Assembly: GCA_036785705.1 (NCBI GenBank)
Contig: JAWUZG010000005.1
Span: 3,703,501-3,767,500 of the forward strand
Reading direction: 5' to 3'
From: Acanthornis magna
Taxonomy: Eukaryota; Chordata; Aves; Passeriformes; Acanthizidae
Length of the DNA stretch: 64,000 nucleotides
The position numbers were made by a program, and so were the translations under genes. Of this stretch, positions 24,474 to 38,905 are shown piece by piece. Below the pieces are notes generated by a model. It saw only the letters and a list, made by a program, of their open reading frames with translations. It made no database searches and was not told the origin of the DNA. Numbering within the stretch: the first letter of the stretch is position 1; each line of letters opens with the position of its first letter.

Positions 24474-27400
24474 CAGTAAGTGATACAGTGAGTGATCAAG
24501 TGTTTCTTAGACTAAATTTTGTACAAGCACAACCACAGATGACCCATTTTTGGTGCTAGCCAAGTTTCCTCTTGGAAAGTACAACAGTAGGAGTTTTTTC
24601 CAAGTATTTTTTTCACCTCAACTTCTAAGTTAATTCACCCTGACTATATTGACAAGTTAGAGACCTTTTAACCCACATTTATTATTGAGACAGTTCGTAT
24701 TCAGAACGTTTTACTAATACACAATAAAATACGTGTCCTATTCTGCATAGATAAGATTGTACAAGGTCTTTATTTTTGAGGGTTCTTTTTGTGGTATCAT
24801 TGCCTCCCCCCAAAAAAAATTACAGGCATGGTAAAGTAGAAAAGGAGGGCCCCGTGGTACTGGACTGTAAATGACTCTTTCAAACTGCCAATTCCAAAGC
24901 TCTCAGTAAAAACAGACAGATCCCAGTGCCTGGAGTATGAACAAAGCCCGCTTTTCTATATAATACCAGCTTTTTGGAGCTTAGGCAGCATTAAAGCTCG
25001 AGTTTGCTTTCTCCTGCTAAGGCTGACACCACATGCCCTGAGCTGAGACAGTCCCTCACCAAATTGTTGCAGGGAATAACGAAGCGTATGGTCATCAGCT
25101 CCTACCATATTTTCCTCACAACACCATCAGCAAGCAGATGCTTTATGTAATCAGAAATTCCTGCTTACTAACAGAGAAATCACCAATATGACACATTGCC
25201 CAACATTTGGGCTTTTAATTTTTTTTTTAATGGGATGGCTACAGGATTTTTAAGTATGTAATATAAAACTAATGAGTAAGTCTGTATTCTGTAACTTTCC
25301 TAAAAACATTGAGTCTCCCCAGTCACCGTTTTCAGGCCCTTTCTCCTGTTCTCATTAAGCCAAGAATTCATATGTTTAACTTGACTAAAAAAAATTAATT
25401 GTATTTACCCCACATGGTAAAATATGTCTTTTTGAAAGGTTTTTGAACTAATAATATCAGCTCAGGTGGTTTCCAGAATTCCTTTGGAGGATGAAATGAA
25501 AAGTTCCACTGGGCGCAGAGCAGGTTAATATTAGACCTCATCCTGTACTCTCCAGCTCATTTGAAAGTTGGTTAGTGAGGTGGGAGCCATCGATTTCAGA
25601 ATCCTGATATGTTCTACAGTCTCTTAGGATCAGGAAGTTAGACACTTACCTGTTCGGGGTGACAGATGTTGAATGTTAAGAGCGTTTAAACATTGTATAG
25701 AACTGTGTTTTGATCCAGTAACGATATGCAAGAATAGAAAAAAACCAGTTTATCAGAATTTTATCACTTAGAAAAAGCTGCTTTTTCAGGCATATCTTGA
25801 AAAGCCCAGGCAAACGTGACCCTCAGCATATGACTCTCACCTTCCCTTGGGTCCCCATGAGACACACCAAATTTCAAGGCAATTTGAGCAAGTATGTGGA
25901 TTTTAGAGCACTTAGAGTGTCGACCTTTAAACAGAAATAGGTACTCAACCTTGGAGAGCCTGCACTCCCTGATAATTAACAGGAGGATTTAGTTTTTAAA
26001 TTGTATTGTGGGAATGTAAAAGCTCTTTGTTGATATTATTAAAATTGAATCCTTGAGTTATGTCAGATTCAGATTTTGCTCATACAGATCCTAATGAGTA
26101 ATACTGCTTAGAATATATCAAAGCAGAGCTCTCCTTAAGGGTCTTTACCTCCTGTATTCTGGAATTGTTAGAAAATGTTGAAATGCACTTCATGGGGTTC
26201 CATCAGAAATCATTTGCGTTTCTTGAAGAAAATGCTTCCAACATGTTATTTTTATTGTTTTGTTCTCACACACACTTAAGCTGGTCAGATATTGCTGTGC
26301 GTAATGGTGGCGCCAAGGAGTTTCAGTAGAGGTCAGGTCCTTACAGTGGTAATATTGCAAAAAAACCTCAACTCCAAAACAGTAAAAACAGAAGTGTAAG
26401 TGCAGATAAATATAAAGAGATATAGCGACAGGAAAAACAGAAACTGCAAGAGGATTGGTGGCAGAGGTGGAAGGAGAATTCGACTCTTTTTTTATACCTG
26501 TGTACCTCATCATCTTTCCATGGACATGCCCATGTGCTCCGGAGTCAGAAAGGTTCACTTATTTAGTTGATATTCTAGCAGTGATCGTAGCTTCTTCCCT
26601 TTGTACCATCTAATATCTTGCACATTTTTCAGTCCAGTTTCAAGCCTCCCTGAGAACTGGGACAAGGTGTTTAGCAAGGCTTCTTTCATCCTCCTTGATC
26701 TCTCAAATCGAAGATAGCCAGCTGGGTTCTGTGGTCTTTTCAAGCGTGTGCTGGTTGTAGTCCAAACTGCAAGTAAGGACTTTAACACAGTAGGATGTTT
26801 TCTCAAATTCTGGAGACACACAGTTGGTGTTAGCGGCCAGAAAACTTCTTTTCTGTCACCTACTTCAGCCTTTTTTTGTTGCCAATTCATCTGCAAACCC
26901 CCTTCTGGTGGAGAGTGCAATGTGCTTGTGTTTAAGATGCTCATGTGAAACTGCCCTTTGCATGAGTAAACCCAAGTTCTTCTTCTGCAATGCATCTCCT
27001 GCTTTTTACACTTACGTTGGGCACAGTCCAGCCCTTCCTCACTCCTGCATTTGTCATTCCAGCACTGGTTTCTTTTTTCTTGCCTGTCATTAATGCAAAT
27101 GTTGAATGTGTGTGGGCACACCTCAGAACCTTCTGAGGTAGCAATATGCCAGGTTAAAATGTGTCAAGTGTCTGTCAATCCCCTTTGCTTGCAGACCTTC
27201 AAGCAGCATCTTTCACTGCCTCTGGCAGAGTGTTTCCTACAGCCTATCCTGAAAAATTAATATCTAGTTTCTTGGACAGGGGGACTGTGACACAGGTGTA
27301 TTAAATAATTCTTATCAAATGCTTTTTGTGTGCCGTTTTTGTGAGAGTGTTGATACAACAATTATGGATACAGTCTGGGCTACTTTTGCTTTTTTTAGAA

Positions 27401-27555
27401 TTCGTGTTGCTTGTTGTTCATCTCTTTTGTATTTCATCATAAATTCCCATGTCTTTAATGGTTATTGAAGATGAAAATGTGGATTCAAAGTTGCATAGTT
27501 AATGCCACAAGTCTGTGTGTGAGTGCATGTGATGATCCGTGTGTATTCATGTAAA

Positions 27556-27580
27556 AAAATCAAATTTCTAATTTGATTTT
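27556..27580. repeat. Inverted repeat, 11-bp arms with 3-base loop
   Basis: The arms aaaatcaaatt and aatttgatttt are exact reverse complements separated by tct. The sequence is AT-rich, so a stable hairpin would be weak. It may be a chance structure in AT-rich DNA. Confidence 0.8.
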
Positions 27581-30500
27581 ATCTCCTACATCCTACTCAA
27601 TTCAGGTAATGTTTTACCATCAGAAACAAGAACAAACCAGTAGAAAGAAAGTGGTGTCTACCTTGTTTTTTCCAGTGAGAGTTCACTGTTCCAGAACAAA
27701 AGCAGTGGGTTTTCATTCATTAAAGGAAGTAAATATAAGCTGAATGAGATACATTTACATTATTTAATTGAAATTATACACATTGAACCCACAAATAATT
27801 GAAGTATAGTTAATGTTTTAAAGTAGTTAATATTATAAATAATTGAACTGAATCCACAGACAGATTTCAGTGTTCAAATTTCCAAGCCTCAGTAACTTGG
27901 ATATTTTTTCATAGTTGTTCTATGCATATCTTAGAAGATTTCCTTAGCTTGAAAAGAGCTGTGGAAGGAAAAACCTTTCAGCCTGTTGGCTTGACATTGG
28001 AGACACAAATTTGAATATCACATCAGACAAGCTAACTTCTTACTGGTCTGTCACCCCTGGCAAGTTCTTTGTCTTCTAAAATGTAGGTGTTTTGGGATGT
28101 GGAAAATTACCTTGTCTGTACTTTTCATGGCCATGTGGTATTAAAAGACAGTAAAAGTAGACAACTAACAAGGGAACATCTTTACAAGAGGGCAAAGAAG
28201 CATTTAGACCTGTGGGAGATGACTCTTTCCCCCTCTGTCTTTTTTTCTTGCACGCACACACAGCCACACACACAACCCAAGACGTGAGTGATCAATGCTC
28301 CTGCTGGGCCAGGCTCCTGCTGCAATCACAAGTGAGTTCTAACAGCGCAGCTGCTTCCGTGGCCTCCTGCAGCAGCTCCTCAGGACAGGGCGAACGCATC
28401 CTCCTAAAATCATGGCTTGTTTGCATCCTAACCGAGCAGCATTAAAGGGGGAAATGGGAATTCAGAGCTGCCAGCTACAGTATCTCCGCTAGCAGCTCAC
28501 CAATAAGGCCCAGTACAGACCCGCAGAGCCTCTGGATAAATTGTATTTTCCAAGGGTTAATTAAGCTGTCTTGAGCTTCTGCATGAAGGGGAACAAACTG
28601 GCACTTGCAGCGTTTTCTGAAACCTGCTGTCGACATTACAGTCCCTGCTGCTTTTAGCTGTATCGATCCGATGCCTGACCTGTGAAATCCTTGATGGCTG
28701 CTAACACTGGAAGCTTACTGGAGCTTTCCAAGGGAGCTTCAGGACAGCTTGTGTAGTCAAGTACAATTACCTGTCCCTCCAGGAGAGCCAATTAGTTCAC
28801 AAAGAGCTGGAGCAGAACAAATGTTTTGTGTGTGATTTAGAATCTTTTTTTTTCCGTTTTTTTTTTTAAAAATGCTTTGTTCTGTCTCATTCTTTTGTTT
28901 CTAATTTTATGATTATTGCTCCGTTCATGACAATCCACACTGCATTTCCTCACATGTCTCATCAAGGACTACTTGGGCATGAGAAAACAGCTTTATAGTT
29001 ATTATTCTTTTAACAGAAAAAAGCCTTATGTGCTATGCAAAAACCAGCCTTGGCCATTTTAAATACCATGGACCTAAAAGTAGAATGCTCACATACTGGA
29101 TATTTTCAGAGCCTTAGATTAATGTGTTTAAAACACACAGCATATGTAGATATTTGTGCTGTAATTTTTATAGCACATCTATACATATATGTATATATAG
29201 TTATACACAGATCTCACTTTAAATTCTGGGGCTTGATTTTCAGAAAGTGAAAAGGCAGCAACTGTTGTCCCAAAAAAACCAACCAAAACCAGACCATAAG
29301 GAGTGGAAATTAAAGAGATCACTATCTATATTCTAACCCAGTTAATACAATATTTATAATTTTTTAAAGCAAAAATAAAAGGCATTAAAAAAAAAACCCG
29401 AAACCTCAAAATTTAATCTCTGTTATTCCAAACAACCTTACCACTTAAGTTGTGAAGGGCTAACAGAGCAGCATTGGCTTGGGAACGAACCTCTTCAATT
29501 AATTTGAACTAATAATTCAGATAAATAAGGACCCAATAATTTAGGTGGTCAGTTACAGTGGACCTATTCCAAAATCTGCGGTGTTCTACATATAAATCAG
29601 GATGTAGCAAAAGTGGTTGCCATAGGAAAATGCTGGATGTTATCAGCTGGTGGTGAGAGATGTCCTGAGGTTGACGATGATGAGTTTTGTAGGTATTGCA
29701 CAGCTCCTGACCTGTTGCTGGAAATGAAATCCTTGGGGTTTTGATTTTTTTTGGAGGGTCGGTTGTTTTTAATCTTCCTTTAGGAGAGTGGTAGGGAATA
29801 GTTCTCGTTGGCTTCCAGTTTAGAGCTCAAGGTTCAATGACATATCCATTACATTTGGATTCCTTCCAATCCCGAGAACTCTTGATCTTGCTGCTCTGCT
29901 CAAGAAATGGAAGGAAGGGGAGTGAGATGAGACCTTTTCATTTTAAGGTCACTGATTTGATGGGGTCTGGGTTAGCAGTGACCAAAAGTTATTACTGCAT
30001 GATGACTGTTTTGGTTTGCAGTGTGAAATGAGAGGATGGTTTTTCAGTCCAGATCCCAGCTGAAGAATGTTTGTAGTGCAGAATCCACCATTACACCTGA
30101 CAGTAATGGACGCTGTGCTTAGCAGTGAGAGCCACAGACCGGGCATGGAATTGGCATTGCAAGGGATTTATATCCCAGTTCTTTGTGCTTGTCCTTCCAA
30201 AGGAAGCTTGAAACACTGTGGTTCAGCAGTGTGGGAGACATCACTTGCTGCTCCATTTACTATACAAGTGTGTCTTGTAGGGGATTTCGACTTCCATGCT
30301 GTCAACTTGGCAGTTTTCACATGCAGGAGAAAAAAGCCAAGTTGATCCACTGGGTAGATAACTGTAACTTTTCTTGTTGTTGTTTTTCCTGGAATAAACA
30401 GTAAAAAATCCTTACTTTTTTAAACCAGAGTAAATTTTCGTGGTGGTTGAGATGGGGCATATTAAAAAATAAATCCAAGAGTGACTCATTGTCCTTGTAA

Positions 30501-33500
30501 TATGAAAATGGAAATTCATGGGTTGGATTGACCAAGTGACATTGCATAGAGTCTGGAGGACTGAGATTTAAAAATTTGATTGATTGACCTTCAAGGTGAG
30601 ACAAGGTGTCCACCTTTGGAAGGGACATTGACTGAGTTCCAGAGATTTGCAAGGTGGTTTTTGATTGGACTGGCAGTTGCCACAACCACATTCGATCTGT
30701 GCTCTGATCAAATGGTTGGTGAGGGAAGGAACTTCACGTGAACGAGTTTTGTCTGGCTTCCACTGGATTGCCAACACACTGCACTAAGTGCCAACAAATG
30801 CCCTTCCTTTCTGCATTAGGGCTTGTACAGGAACTGTGCTGAGCTATGAAATGATCAATTATTTCTTTGGGAGGCTTAGCAAGTCTGAGTGGCATTTCTG
30901 TAACCTGGAGCTTCACAATTAAGAAATGAAACAATTTCTTCTACTGTCAGTGGCCTGTAGCCTTGCTTGCTGAGCTGCATGCTGGGCAGCCAGAAGAGGA
31001 ATTGCAAGGGCACAATGCCATGTATTTGCTTTGTTGGTGTAATTACCTGGCAACACTGTCAATATTATCTACCTCAGATGAAAAAGGATATTACTGTGAA
31101 AATCTCAACAATAACATTTAATGAAGCCTTACTCAGTTATTTGCTAAGGAGGCATCATAAATTATATTGCAGCAAACCTTCAGAACAATTCCTTCACTTG
31201 GATTTCTCCCTCTCTTCCTTGGTACTTCCTAGAAAAACCCCCTGGTGTGGTGGGCAGAAGTAAGGAATGAGTACAAGTGAGCACAAGTGCTGCAGCATTC
31301 CTTGCTGTGCAGTGATTTTTGTCCTTTGGCTCAGGGTTAAGCACAGGAGAGCAGCACTTTCAAACTGATTTTTGAGTAGGAGAGGCTGCAGAAGGGATGG
31401 TCTTATGAAAGGTCAGCAAAAGCAAAGTGACACGGTATTATCTGTGTATGGGAGGGAAATGTTTCATGTCTTGGTGGTACCAAGGGTAATATTCTCCAGA
31501 GCAGCATTCAGGGTCCAGTCCTGGGGAAGTTCATTTGTGCCTCTTTAAGTTTCTGATTCATGTCACCCTTAGAAAAGGACAACTTTTTAAGGAACAATAA
31601 AAAGCAATTCATACCCTTAAAAGTTTGCACATTTTCGCTGGTTAGGTTTTGCTCCCTGATGCCTTTCTGCAGAGTGGTCTGAGATGTCTGGTCCGTGAAA
31701 ACTGAGGCATCCTACGAGGTCTGGCTGAATGCAGGGAGGGAGAAGAACTGGCAGTGTGCCTGGAGAGGCATCAAAAGCATGTGCAGAGATGATTTCTTTG
31801 GCTTCCAGGTGCAAAAGGCTGCCTGTACCCCACTGTGCTCCAGAACAGTGGCTAAACCAGACAGGCTAAACCAGTTTATTCAGGAACTCAGAGTGTGGAG
31901 CCTGAGTCCCCTTCCCCTCTGTTGGGAGAGTCACTCAAGAAGACCCTGCATTCCTGTGCAATTGAACACTTGCTTGTCTGCAGCATGGAATTGAAGGATT
32001 CTGGTACTGTGAGATGCAAAAAGTAAAATTTGGGTTGGTTGTCTGATAGAGGCCTTTTGGTTTGCGCTCATTCTCCCACCAAGTCATTGGGAATCAGCAG
32101 GCAGCCTAGCCTGGAGGCTGAGCTCTTCGTGTTTTGAACATGTTCTTTTCTTTCTCTTTTCCCCAGACTGGGTTTCTACCTGCAGGTCATATTTTCTTTT
32201 TCTAACATTTAAGCAGTTAAGTCATCTTTTTATTCTTTTACTACAAGAAAGACACAAAAAAACCCCAATCAAACCCAAAGTCTGTTTTTCTCTAATTGCA
32301 GCAGCAACTTTCATTTGAATATTTCAGCTGACTGAGGAAATTTGACATGGTCCATGGATAGCTCTCATGGAAGAAAAGTGTCTGTGCTCCACAGTTCAGT
32401 GAGCGACTAGGAGGAGTATTTGGGGGATGTACGCTTGGTACAGGCTTGCATTAAATTTGTAAAGCTTGAGTGGTGAGCTAAGTTAGAAAGAAAAATCTCG
32501 CTGAAGGTGTAAATGTAATACAAGCCAAAATACTTATTAATTAAACATTTTTGTCCATTCTTCTGCATTAAAATAGTTCCGGCTTTTCAAGTGCAGAGAA
32601 TCCTTCATTCCACCTGTCCACAACAATCATGTGCTTCGTGGCCAGAGAGAGTTGGTCACATGAAAGAAAATAAAAAATCCTGTTGTGTAGCCTGCAGTGT
32701 CCCTACCCATCATTGCAACTCTCCAGTGGTCTTCATAAAAAAAATGGGTTTGGGCAGATTATAATCATTCTTCAAACATCTCTGAACTATCACTATCCAC
32801 AAAACACTTGGCTTTAATTGTTTGCAATGCCTATCTTAAAATGAACCTTCTAAAAACAAGTTTGGATTTTCCTTTTCGATGCAAGCAACATTTTTATGTT
32901 CTTAAAAAAAAATGCTATGGCTTTGTCAGAAGTGCTGTGTTCCACTTTATGAACCCTGAAGTAATGGCTCTGCACAAGTGTGTGCAGAAGTCTGTTAGTG
33001 ACTGTGAAGACATTTGGTACCGATTGACTGGGAATTAAAGCATCATTTTCCCTCTCCTACCAGCATAAAGATAATATTCTATTTGAACCTCAGATTTGAT
33101 TGATACATCTCAGCAGCAGGACACTTAGACTTTTATGTCAGAAAATGAAAATGAAATATTTTATGTCACTGAGCACAACAGCCTGGCATGCAGTAGTTAA
33201 AATCCAATGAAGTTCCAATCAATCCCATAGTTACTAAAATACCTAGAATGTCCCATTTTTGTTCTGAGAGGGCTTCCAGGAAAATGTCATTAAGTTAAAA
33301 TGGTGACTAGTCAGTATTTGTTCTTTTAAAGCTCTAAAATTTCCTAGCCTGCAAAGCTGCTAAATATAGACAAACAGATGCATAAAAAGCAGCTTGGAAT
33401 ACAGGATATCCAACTCAGCCTTTCTTCAAACTAAAAACTCTGTATTTTGCAAGTATATTTGGCCTACTGATGTTCAGGCAGAAATATTTTGCCCCTTGCT

Positions 33501-34757
33501 CAACCAGGGCATCTATTTTTAAAAAGTCTTTCCTAAAATTCTGTTAATCTAGAAAATCTTTAACTTGAATAAATCCTCACAGTGTTGGGATAATCTTGGA
33601 TTTTTTTAAAGAAAAAAAAATGTAAAGGTTGTTAAACTTTTTATATTAACTGCCTGTCTTGACAAGTTCTTAACTTCATTATATTGTGCCTCATTAGTAC
33701 TTTAAAACCTGCTGAAGCTAAACTGCATCTTACTTGCCTATTAGTTCAACCTTAGGCCCATCAGTAGAGCATTACCCAATGTCTTGGGAACAATTAAGGC
33801 ATGCCTTCCCTACCAAACAGTTTCTAAGTGGACAAAACATATTTAACTGTAGAGTTTGTGGCACACAGAATGGAAATGCAGTGAAAGCTACTGGGAATAT
33901 GCATTAATCCTAATGCTGAACAAGTTCCTAATAACTCACTTGAAACTCCTGGGGATATAGTATCAAGTATGTACTCTCTAAATGCTACTAATGAAACATT
34001 TACAGTCTACAGTGATAAAAAGGAAATAGAGGAGTCTGTGGCCAGTTAAAGGGCTTCTTGAACAACACCCAGAATGCAAACGTAAGATGTATGTGATTAT
34101 TGATCTTTTCAGCAAAAAGACTTTATGAATAATATTCATACCATACCATTAGAAGCTAAAGTAGCCTGGGAATGAAGCATCAGCAGGAGAGCAATTGATG
34201 GATTTAGACAGGTCAGACAATGTCATTCTAAAAGCAGCTAATCAATATGGACAAATGTGTCAGAAAGGTGATTTGAAAAATGACTTTATAATAAGGGAAG
34301 GAAAAAAAGCCAGGTTCCTTAGGTCCCAATTCTTCCTCCCTCAGAATTGCATATTATTGAAACAAGGTTGTTAACTGTTTCACATTTCCACAAGCAGCAA
34401 AACCAAGTTGGACTGAAAACCCACAAGGACAAAGCTCCAGCTTCACCCACTGACAAGGAGTAAATAGGCTGACACTGGGGGGGTTTTGCCCAGTGTAGCT
34501 ACTGGGCTGTCCCTGCTGCCCAATTTCACAGCTGGGCCGTGCGCTCTCCCACCTCATTTTGAATCCTCTTTCAATGGGTAAACCGAGCACCAGGATCTGT
34601 GTAGCATTTTGTGAAAAAGTGTTGTTCCAGCACTCCTGAAGAGGCAGAACCTTCCTGAGATGAATTCTTTCTGGTCTGATGGCTTTACCTTGCTGGCTTG
34701 GGTAGCTTTGTTCTCGTTCAAGTAGTGCAAAGTGGTCGGAGATATGCCACTTGGTTT

Positions 34758-34784
34758 CCTGAAGTCCTGAAGTTGGACTTCAGG
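34758..34784. repeat. Inverted repeat, 9-bp arms
   Basis: The arms cctgaagtc and gacttcagg are exact reverse complements with a nine-base spacer that itself repeats ctgaagt. Such a small structure probably arose by local duplication and inversion. No coding or RNA gene is evident. Confidence 0.8.
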
Positions 34785-37700
34785 GGTCGGCTGCCATCCA
34801 TTGGATATTGTGCAGCTTTTATCTGGCAGATTAAAAAGTGCACATCCCATTGAAGTGTGATGTTTCTACTCCTGTGGTTCACCATGGCCTAGCAGCATGT
34901 GCTTATCAGGGCTTGTTTAATTCTAGACTCGCTTGGCTAAAATTCTCTGCTGGCATGTGTTCTCTCCTAACCACAGAGAACATCAGTGACTTGTGCTGAG
35001 GGCTCCAGGTTAATGTTAAGGAACTGTTTCTACTTCTGACAAAAACTTCTGTGTGACCTATTGGACACATGGCCAAACCTGTCCTTTGCTGCATGTTCCC
35101 CACCAGTAAAAAAAGGTGATTAGTACTTCACCACTTGAGAAGTTCATACTTATGAAATCCCCTGAGACATTCCAATGGACGGTATAAAATGAAAGGTTTG
35201 TAAGTGCTTAGAGAGTTGTTATAATTTCTGCTTTTGTCAGAAATATGGCTACCTTCAATTTATTCGAATCTCTAAATGTTGGAGAAATAGATCATTGAAG
35301 AGCAATGGATGTGGAAGTTTGGAACCAGTTTATTGTTCCTTTTATTCTCTGCTGTCTCAGAAAGCACTGTTAACTGCATCATTCCCTCTGAAATTCTTCT
35401 TCATCATCTTTCGCTGTGCTACTGCCCTCTCTTTGGTCCAGTAGTTAAATATGTCAGCTGAGAGATGATGTTTTCTTCCCCAGAATGGCTTTTGTTTTTG
35501 AGGCCCATCTGTGACATGTCACCTGAGCAGGAATTTTGGTTTCAACATCCTGAAAGTATTGTTCTACATCTGAGTTGACTCTCACCATGTCTCTGGAAGA
35601 GGAAATACTAACTTGGGTGTCGTCAGTAATTTCTTGACAGTTTTTTATTATGCTTTGAAAACATTCTCATGTCAGGACCGTGGATGAATGTGATCAGGAT
35701 GAATGTGGTCCCTTCCACGTCTGCAGAAAGGAGGGCTCTTGGGAAAGGTTGTCCATTGGCACCCTCTGGGCCTTCCAGGCAGGAATGAATGGAGTGATTG
35801 TAGCGCGGTACCATCTGGAAGCAATCGCAGGCAGCGTAAATAGTGAGGAACAATGCAGTCAGATCCAGTGTGCTTTGGCTTGTGTAGGTACCAGGTCAAG
35901 AGATGGCAAATACATTGCAGTGTAAAAAATAACACAGGGCCGAGAAGTCCAGTGGGGATTATTGACTAATCAGGACATTTATAGAGCGTGCTGAGGAGGA
36001 AAAGGATTTTGGGGGTTGCAGTGGGGCAGTAAATAAAACTCAGCCAAGGCCTACTGTGTGTGGATCCTGATGGCATTGTACTTACAGGAGTGGAGATTTG
36101 CTCAAAGCTTTCCTTTTGTGGCTACTTACATGTTTACTATTGCTGCTCATTATTTGTTTACTCAGTTCTGAGCCTTGGGTTAAGCACTGAAAAAGGTTTA
36201 CCTGTGGTGAGGTGCGGCTTATGCATTGCCTTGATTTCACCCCGGAGAACAGACCTTCAGCTCTGGATCTGGACTGGAGCTAAGCCTCAGGGACAGTCAC
36301 AGAGCTCATAACTGAAACCTGATCCTTCCCCTGCTGCTTGTTCCTGATGACAGAGTTCAAGAGGTTTGGCATCAAGGTTCCCATTTCTCCTGTTACTGTT
36401 GGTAATTATTTAAATAACACAAAATCCCCCGAATGTGAATTACGAGATTGCCAGTTGTTGGTTGCATTAGTTCTGTGATCAAGTTCAGAGGAAAAGCCTT
36501 TAGGAATATCAGTTTTTCCTTCCCTCTGTAGTCCTGCCTCTTTGGCATGGGTGCTCACAGCAATTCCCACTAGGAGCAGTAGGTATTGAGTGGGGGTTTT
36601 TCCGTCCCTTAACGCTACTTCAGCAACACAAGGTCAGTGCTGCTTTCCCTCTGGTTTTCCCACCTCAGGAGAATAACATTACTGAACACCGGTCCCCAGT
36701 GTTTAGAGCTATCAAGTCCCCAGTCCTGAAGCTCATCTTTGCTACTGAGAACAAAACCACATTCTCCCCATAACCCGCTGACCTCCCATCACCATCTGCA
36801 AAGCCAGACCTGGAGTCTGTTTACAAATCATAGTGGTATTCCCAGGAACACAGCGTTGTAAAACAACAGTTTGTGTTGAATGCATTTTGAATTTCAAACC
36901 AGTTTTATCTTGAAAGCAATCCTGTAAGCCTTATCAAGCAAAGCCCTGGTTCCACTGTAGCCGTTTGCTGAATTAAACAGCGCTAAACATTTAACATTCT
37001 AAATGAATTAGGCTGGGAGATGTGAAGAAAGCTGAGCTTTAAGATGAAATGTAGGACAAACTCAAAAGGATGTTTTGCCTGTTTCATTCAGCATTAGTAT
37101 CTTGCCTATAGGCCTTCCTTTGAAATAATCTATGAACATGGTTCCCATATAATTAGCTGAGCTGTAAGTTAGGTGTTTAAAAATATTTTTTCAGGTGCTT
37201 TTTTGTATTCATGATAGCTTCTCAACACCAAAAATCAATCTCAATCAAAGCTGCTACTGAGTTTATCATAAATTATCATGAAAAGGTTTTCTACTGAGTA
37301 GATGGTTAATTACTATCTAATTTGAATAATTTTGCATATTAATGAGAAATGAATGAAAATCATTTTTAGATTTTTAACTTCAGCTGAGAAACCCATGGAG
37401 ATAATGGCCCCCTTTTAAGATGCATGTGATCCTCTTACTAAAGGAGACTGAGAATTTTTTTCATTTACCAACTTGTTTTAAATTGATTAATGGATTAGTG
37501 TTTTTGTCATTAATAAACTATATCCAAATGAAAGACAAGTTCATTATTTGACTGTGTGGCCTTATATCTGCTGCCAGGAAGAAAAAAAAGTGACTGACTG
37601 AAAACAGATTAAGGCTTTGCTTAGGGAGGATGTAGCCTCGCACAATCCTTTGTAAATGCCAGAAAGCCAGAAAACGGCTGAGTTATGCAGAGCCAGTTGG

Positions 37701-38806
37701 AGCTAGGTAGCAATTCCTGTGCTTTGCTATTTAAAACATGGAAAGGTATCCCAAAAAAACCCCCTTTCTTCTCCTCAGCCCCCGCACCTGACTGTGAGTG
37801 GGTGAGAGTCCAGCCCCTGGAAAATGGGGGTGCAGCCTCAGCGTTTGTGCTCCCACTGGGCTCCTGCGAAAGTGGGAAGGACCAGAGGAGCCTTACTGGA
37901 AGCTCATCCTGTGTTCCTCTGCCTTCAGGCTTCCTCGTTCACCAGTGCAAGCCAAATTTAGCCAAATAACAGCTGCCCTGTTGCCTCACTGAATCAAACT
38001 AGTTTGGCATCTTCAGGGAGAGAAGCGAGACTCAAAATAGAAATTCACGCAGCGATGGGAGCATAAGGCCATTGGAAGGGGAACTGTAAATGACAACACA
38101 TCTGGGCAAACCTCCTGTATTTTATGTTGTCCTTTACTGCAGTCAGACCTCCAGGAGGTGACAGTCTCTTTGCAGTGCGCCTGGAACAATGTAGCCCTGA
38201 TCCGCAGTTGTGTGGGTCTCTGCATGCTGCAGCCGTGCAAACAGTAAATAGGGATAAAATATACACACCACCGTATGAAATCACACACTTGTTCAGGGTT
38301 GTCTAGTTAATATTGCATCTGTAAGGATTTGGGTTTCTGGGATTCTTCCCCGCTGATTTTCAACTATGCAGTGTTTATAATATGAGCAAAAGGAACTTGC
38401 AATGGAATTGAAGAGTTGTACATTAAAAACGAGTATACAGTGCGCTCGTAGAATAAATAATTCATTGCCAGAAGATATCAGTGAAGTCTAAGGACTGGCA
38501 TTTATATAAATATAACAAGACTATCCAGATTTCTAATGGCAAATATTTAAAGACAGGAGGAAAAAATTTTGTAGGGAAATAAACCATCCTGCTTCAAAGC
38601 ATATGCCAGACATTACCTAACATGGGCTGGGGAGAAACTGTGCATGCTCACCCCGGGCGGGGTCTGACTGCTCCTCTGCCTGCAGCAATTGGTGATAACC
38701 TTTGTCAATAACAGATTAGGAAATATTAAGTACACCAGAACCCTTGATGTGCCTACATTCATATTTTTGGTTTTCTTCCCTTTGGTAAATGGAAAGGAAA
38801 AATTAC

Positions 38807-38905
38807 AGGATCACAGAATCAGTTAGGTTGGAAAAGAGCTCTGAGATCACAAAGTCCAACCTCTGACTGATCACCACCTTGTGTACTTGATCGTGTCCTG
38901 TTGTT
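38807..38905 (-). mobile_element. CR1 LINE 3'-end remnant, reverse orientation
   Basis: On the plus strand the stretch starts with aggatcacagaatcagttag, continues gttggaaaagagctctgaga and then tccaacctctgactgatcac. This is the usual opening of reversed bird CR1 tails. Only about 100 bases are recognisable, so it is a short, old insertion. Confidence 0.88.

Larger units (their letters stand above)
17936..38806. other. Long non-coding unique region
   Basis: About 21 kb without a recognisable coding exon. It contains microsatellites at 24.0 and 24.5 kb, a 22-bp palindrome at 21.9 kb, an inverted repeat at 27.56 kb, a further inverted repeat at 34.76 kb and G+C-richer patches near 19.3-19.5, 22.5-22.9 and 28.3-28.8 kb. 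The longest open frame is 188 codons on the minus strand at 26555-27121, with no domain I recognise. Several sub-blocks look like regulatory DNA and are listed as findings. Confidence 0.55.

Noticed and set aside
29181..29212. TATA-like alternating run as a promoter
   Set aside because: Simple alternating AT sequence with no start-site context or adjacent exon.
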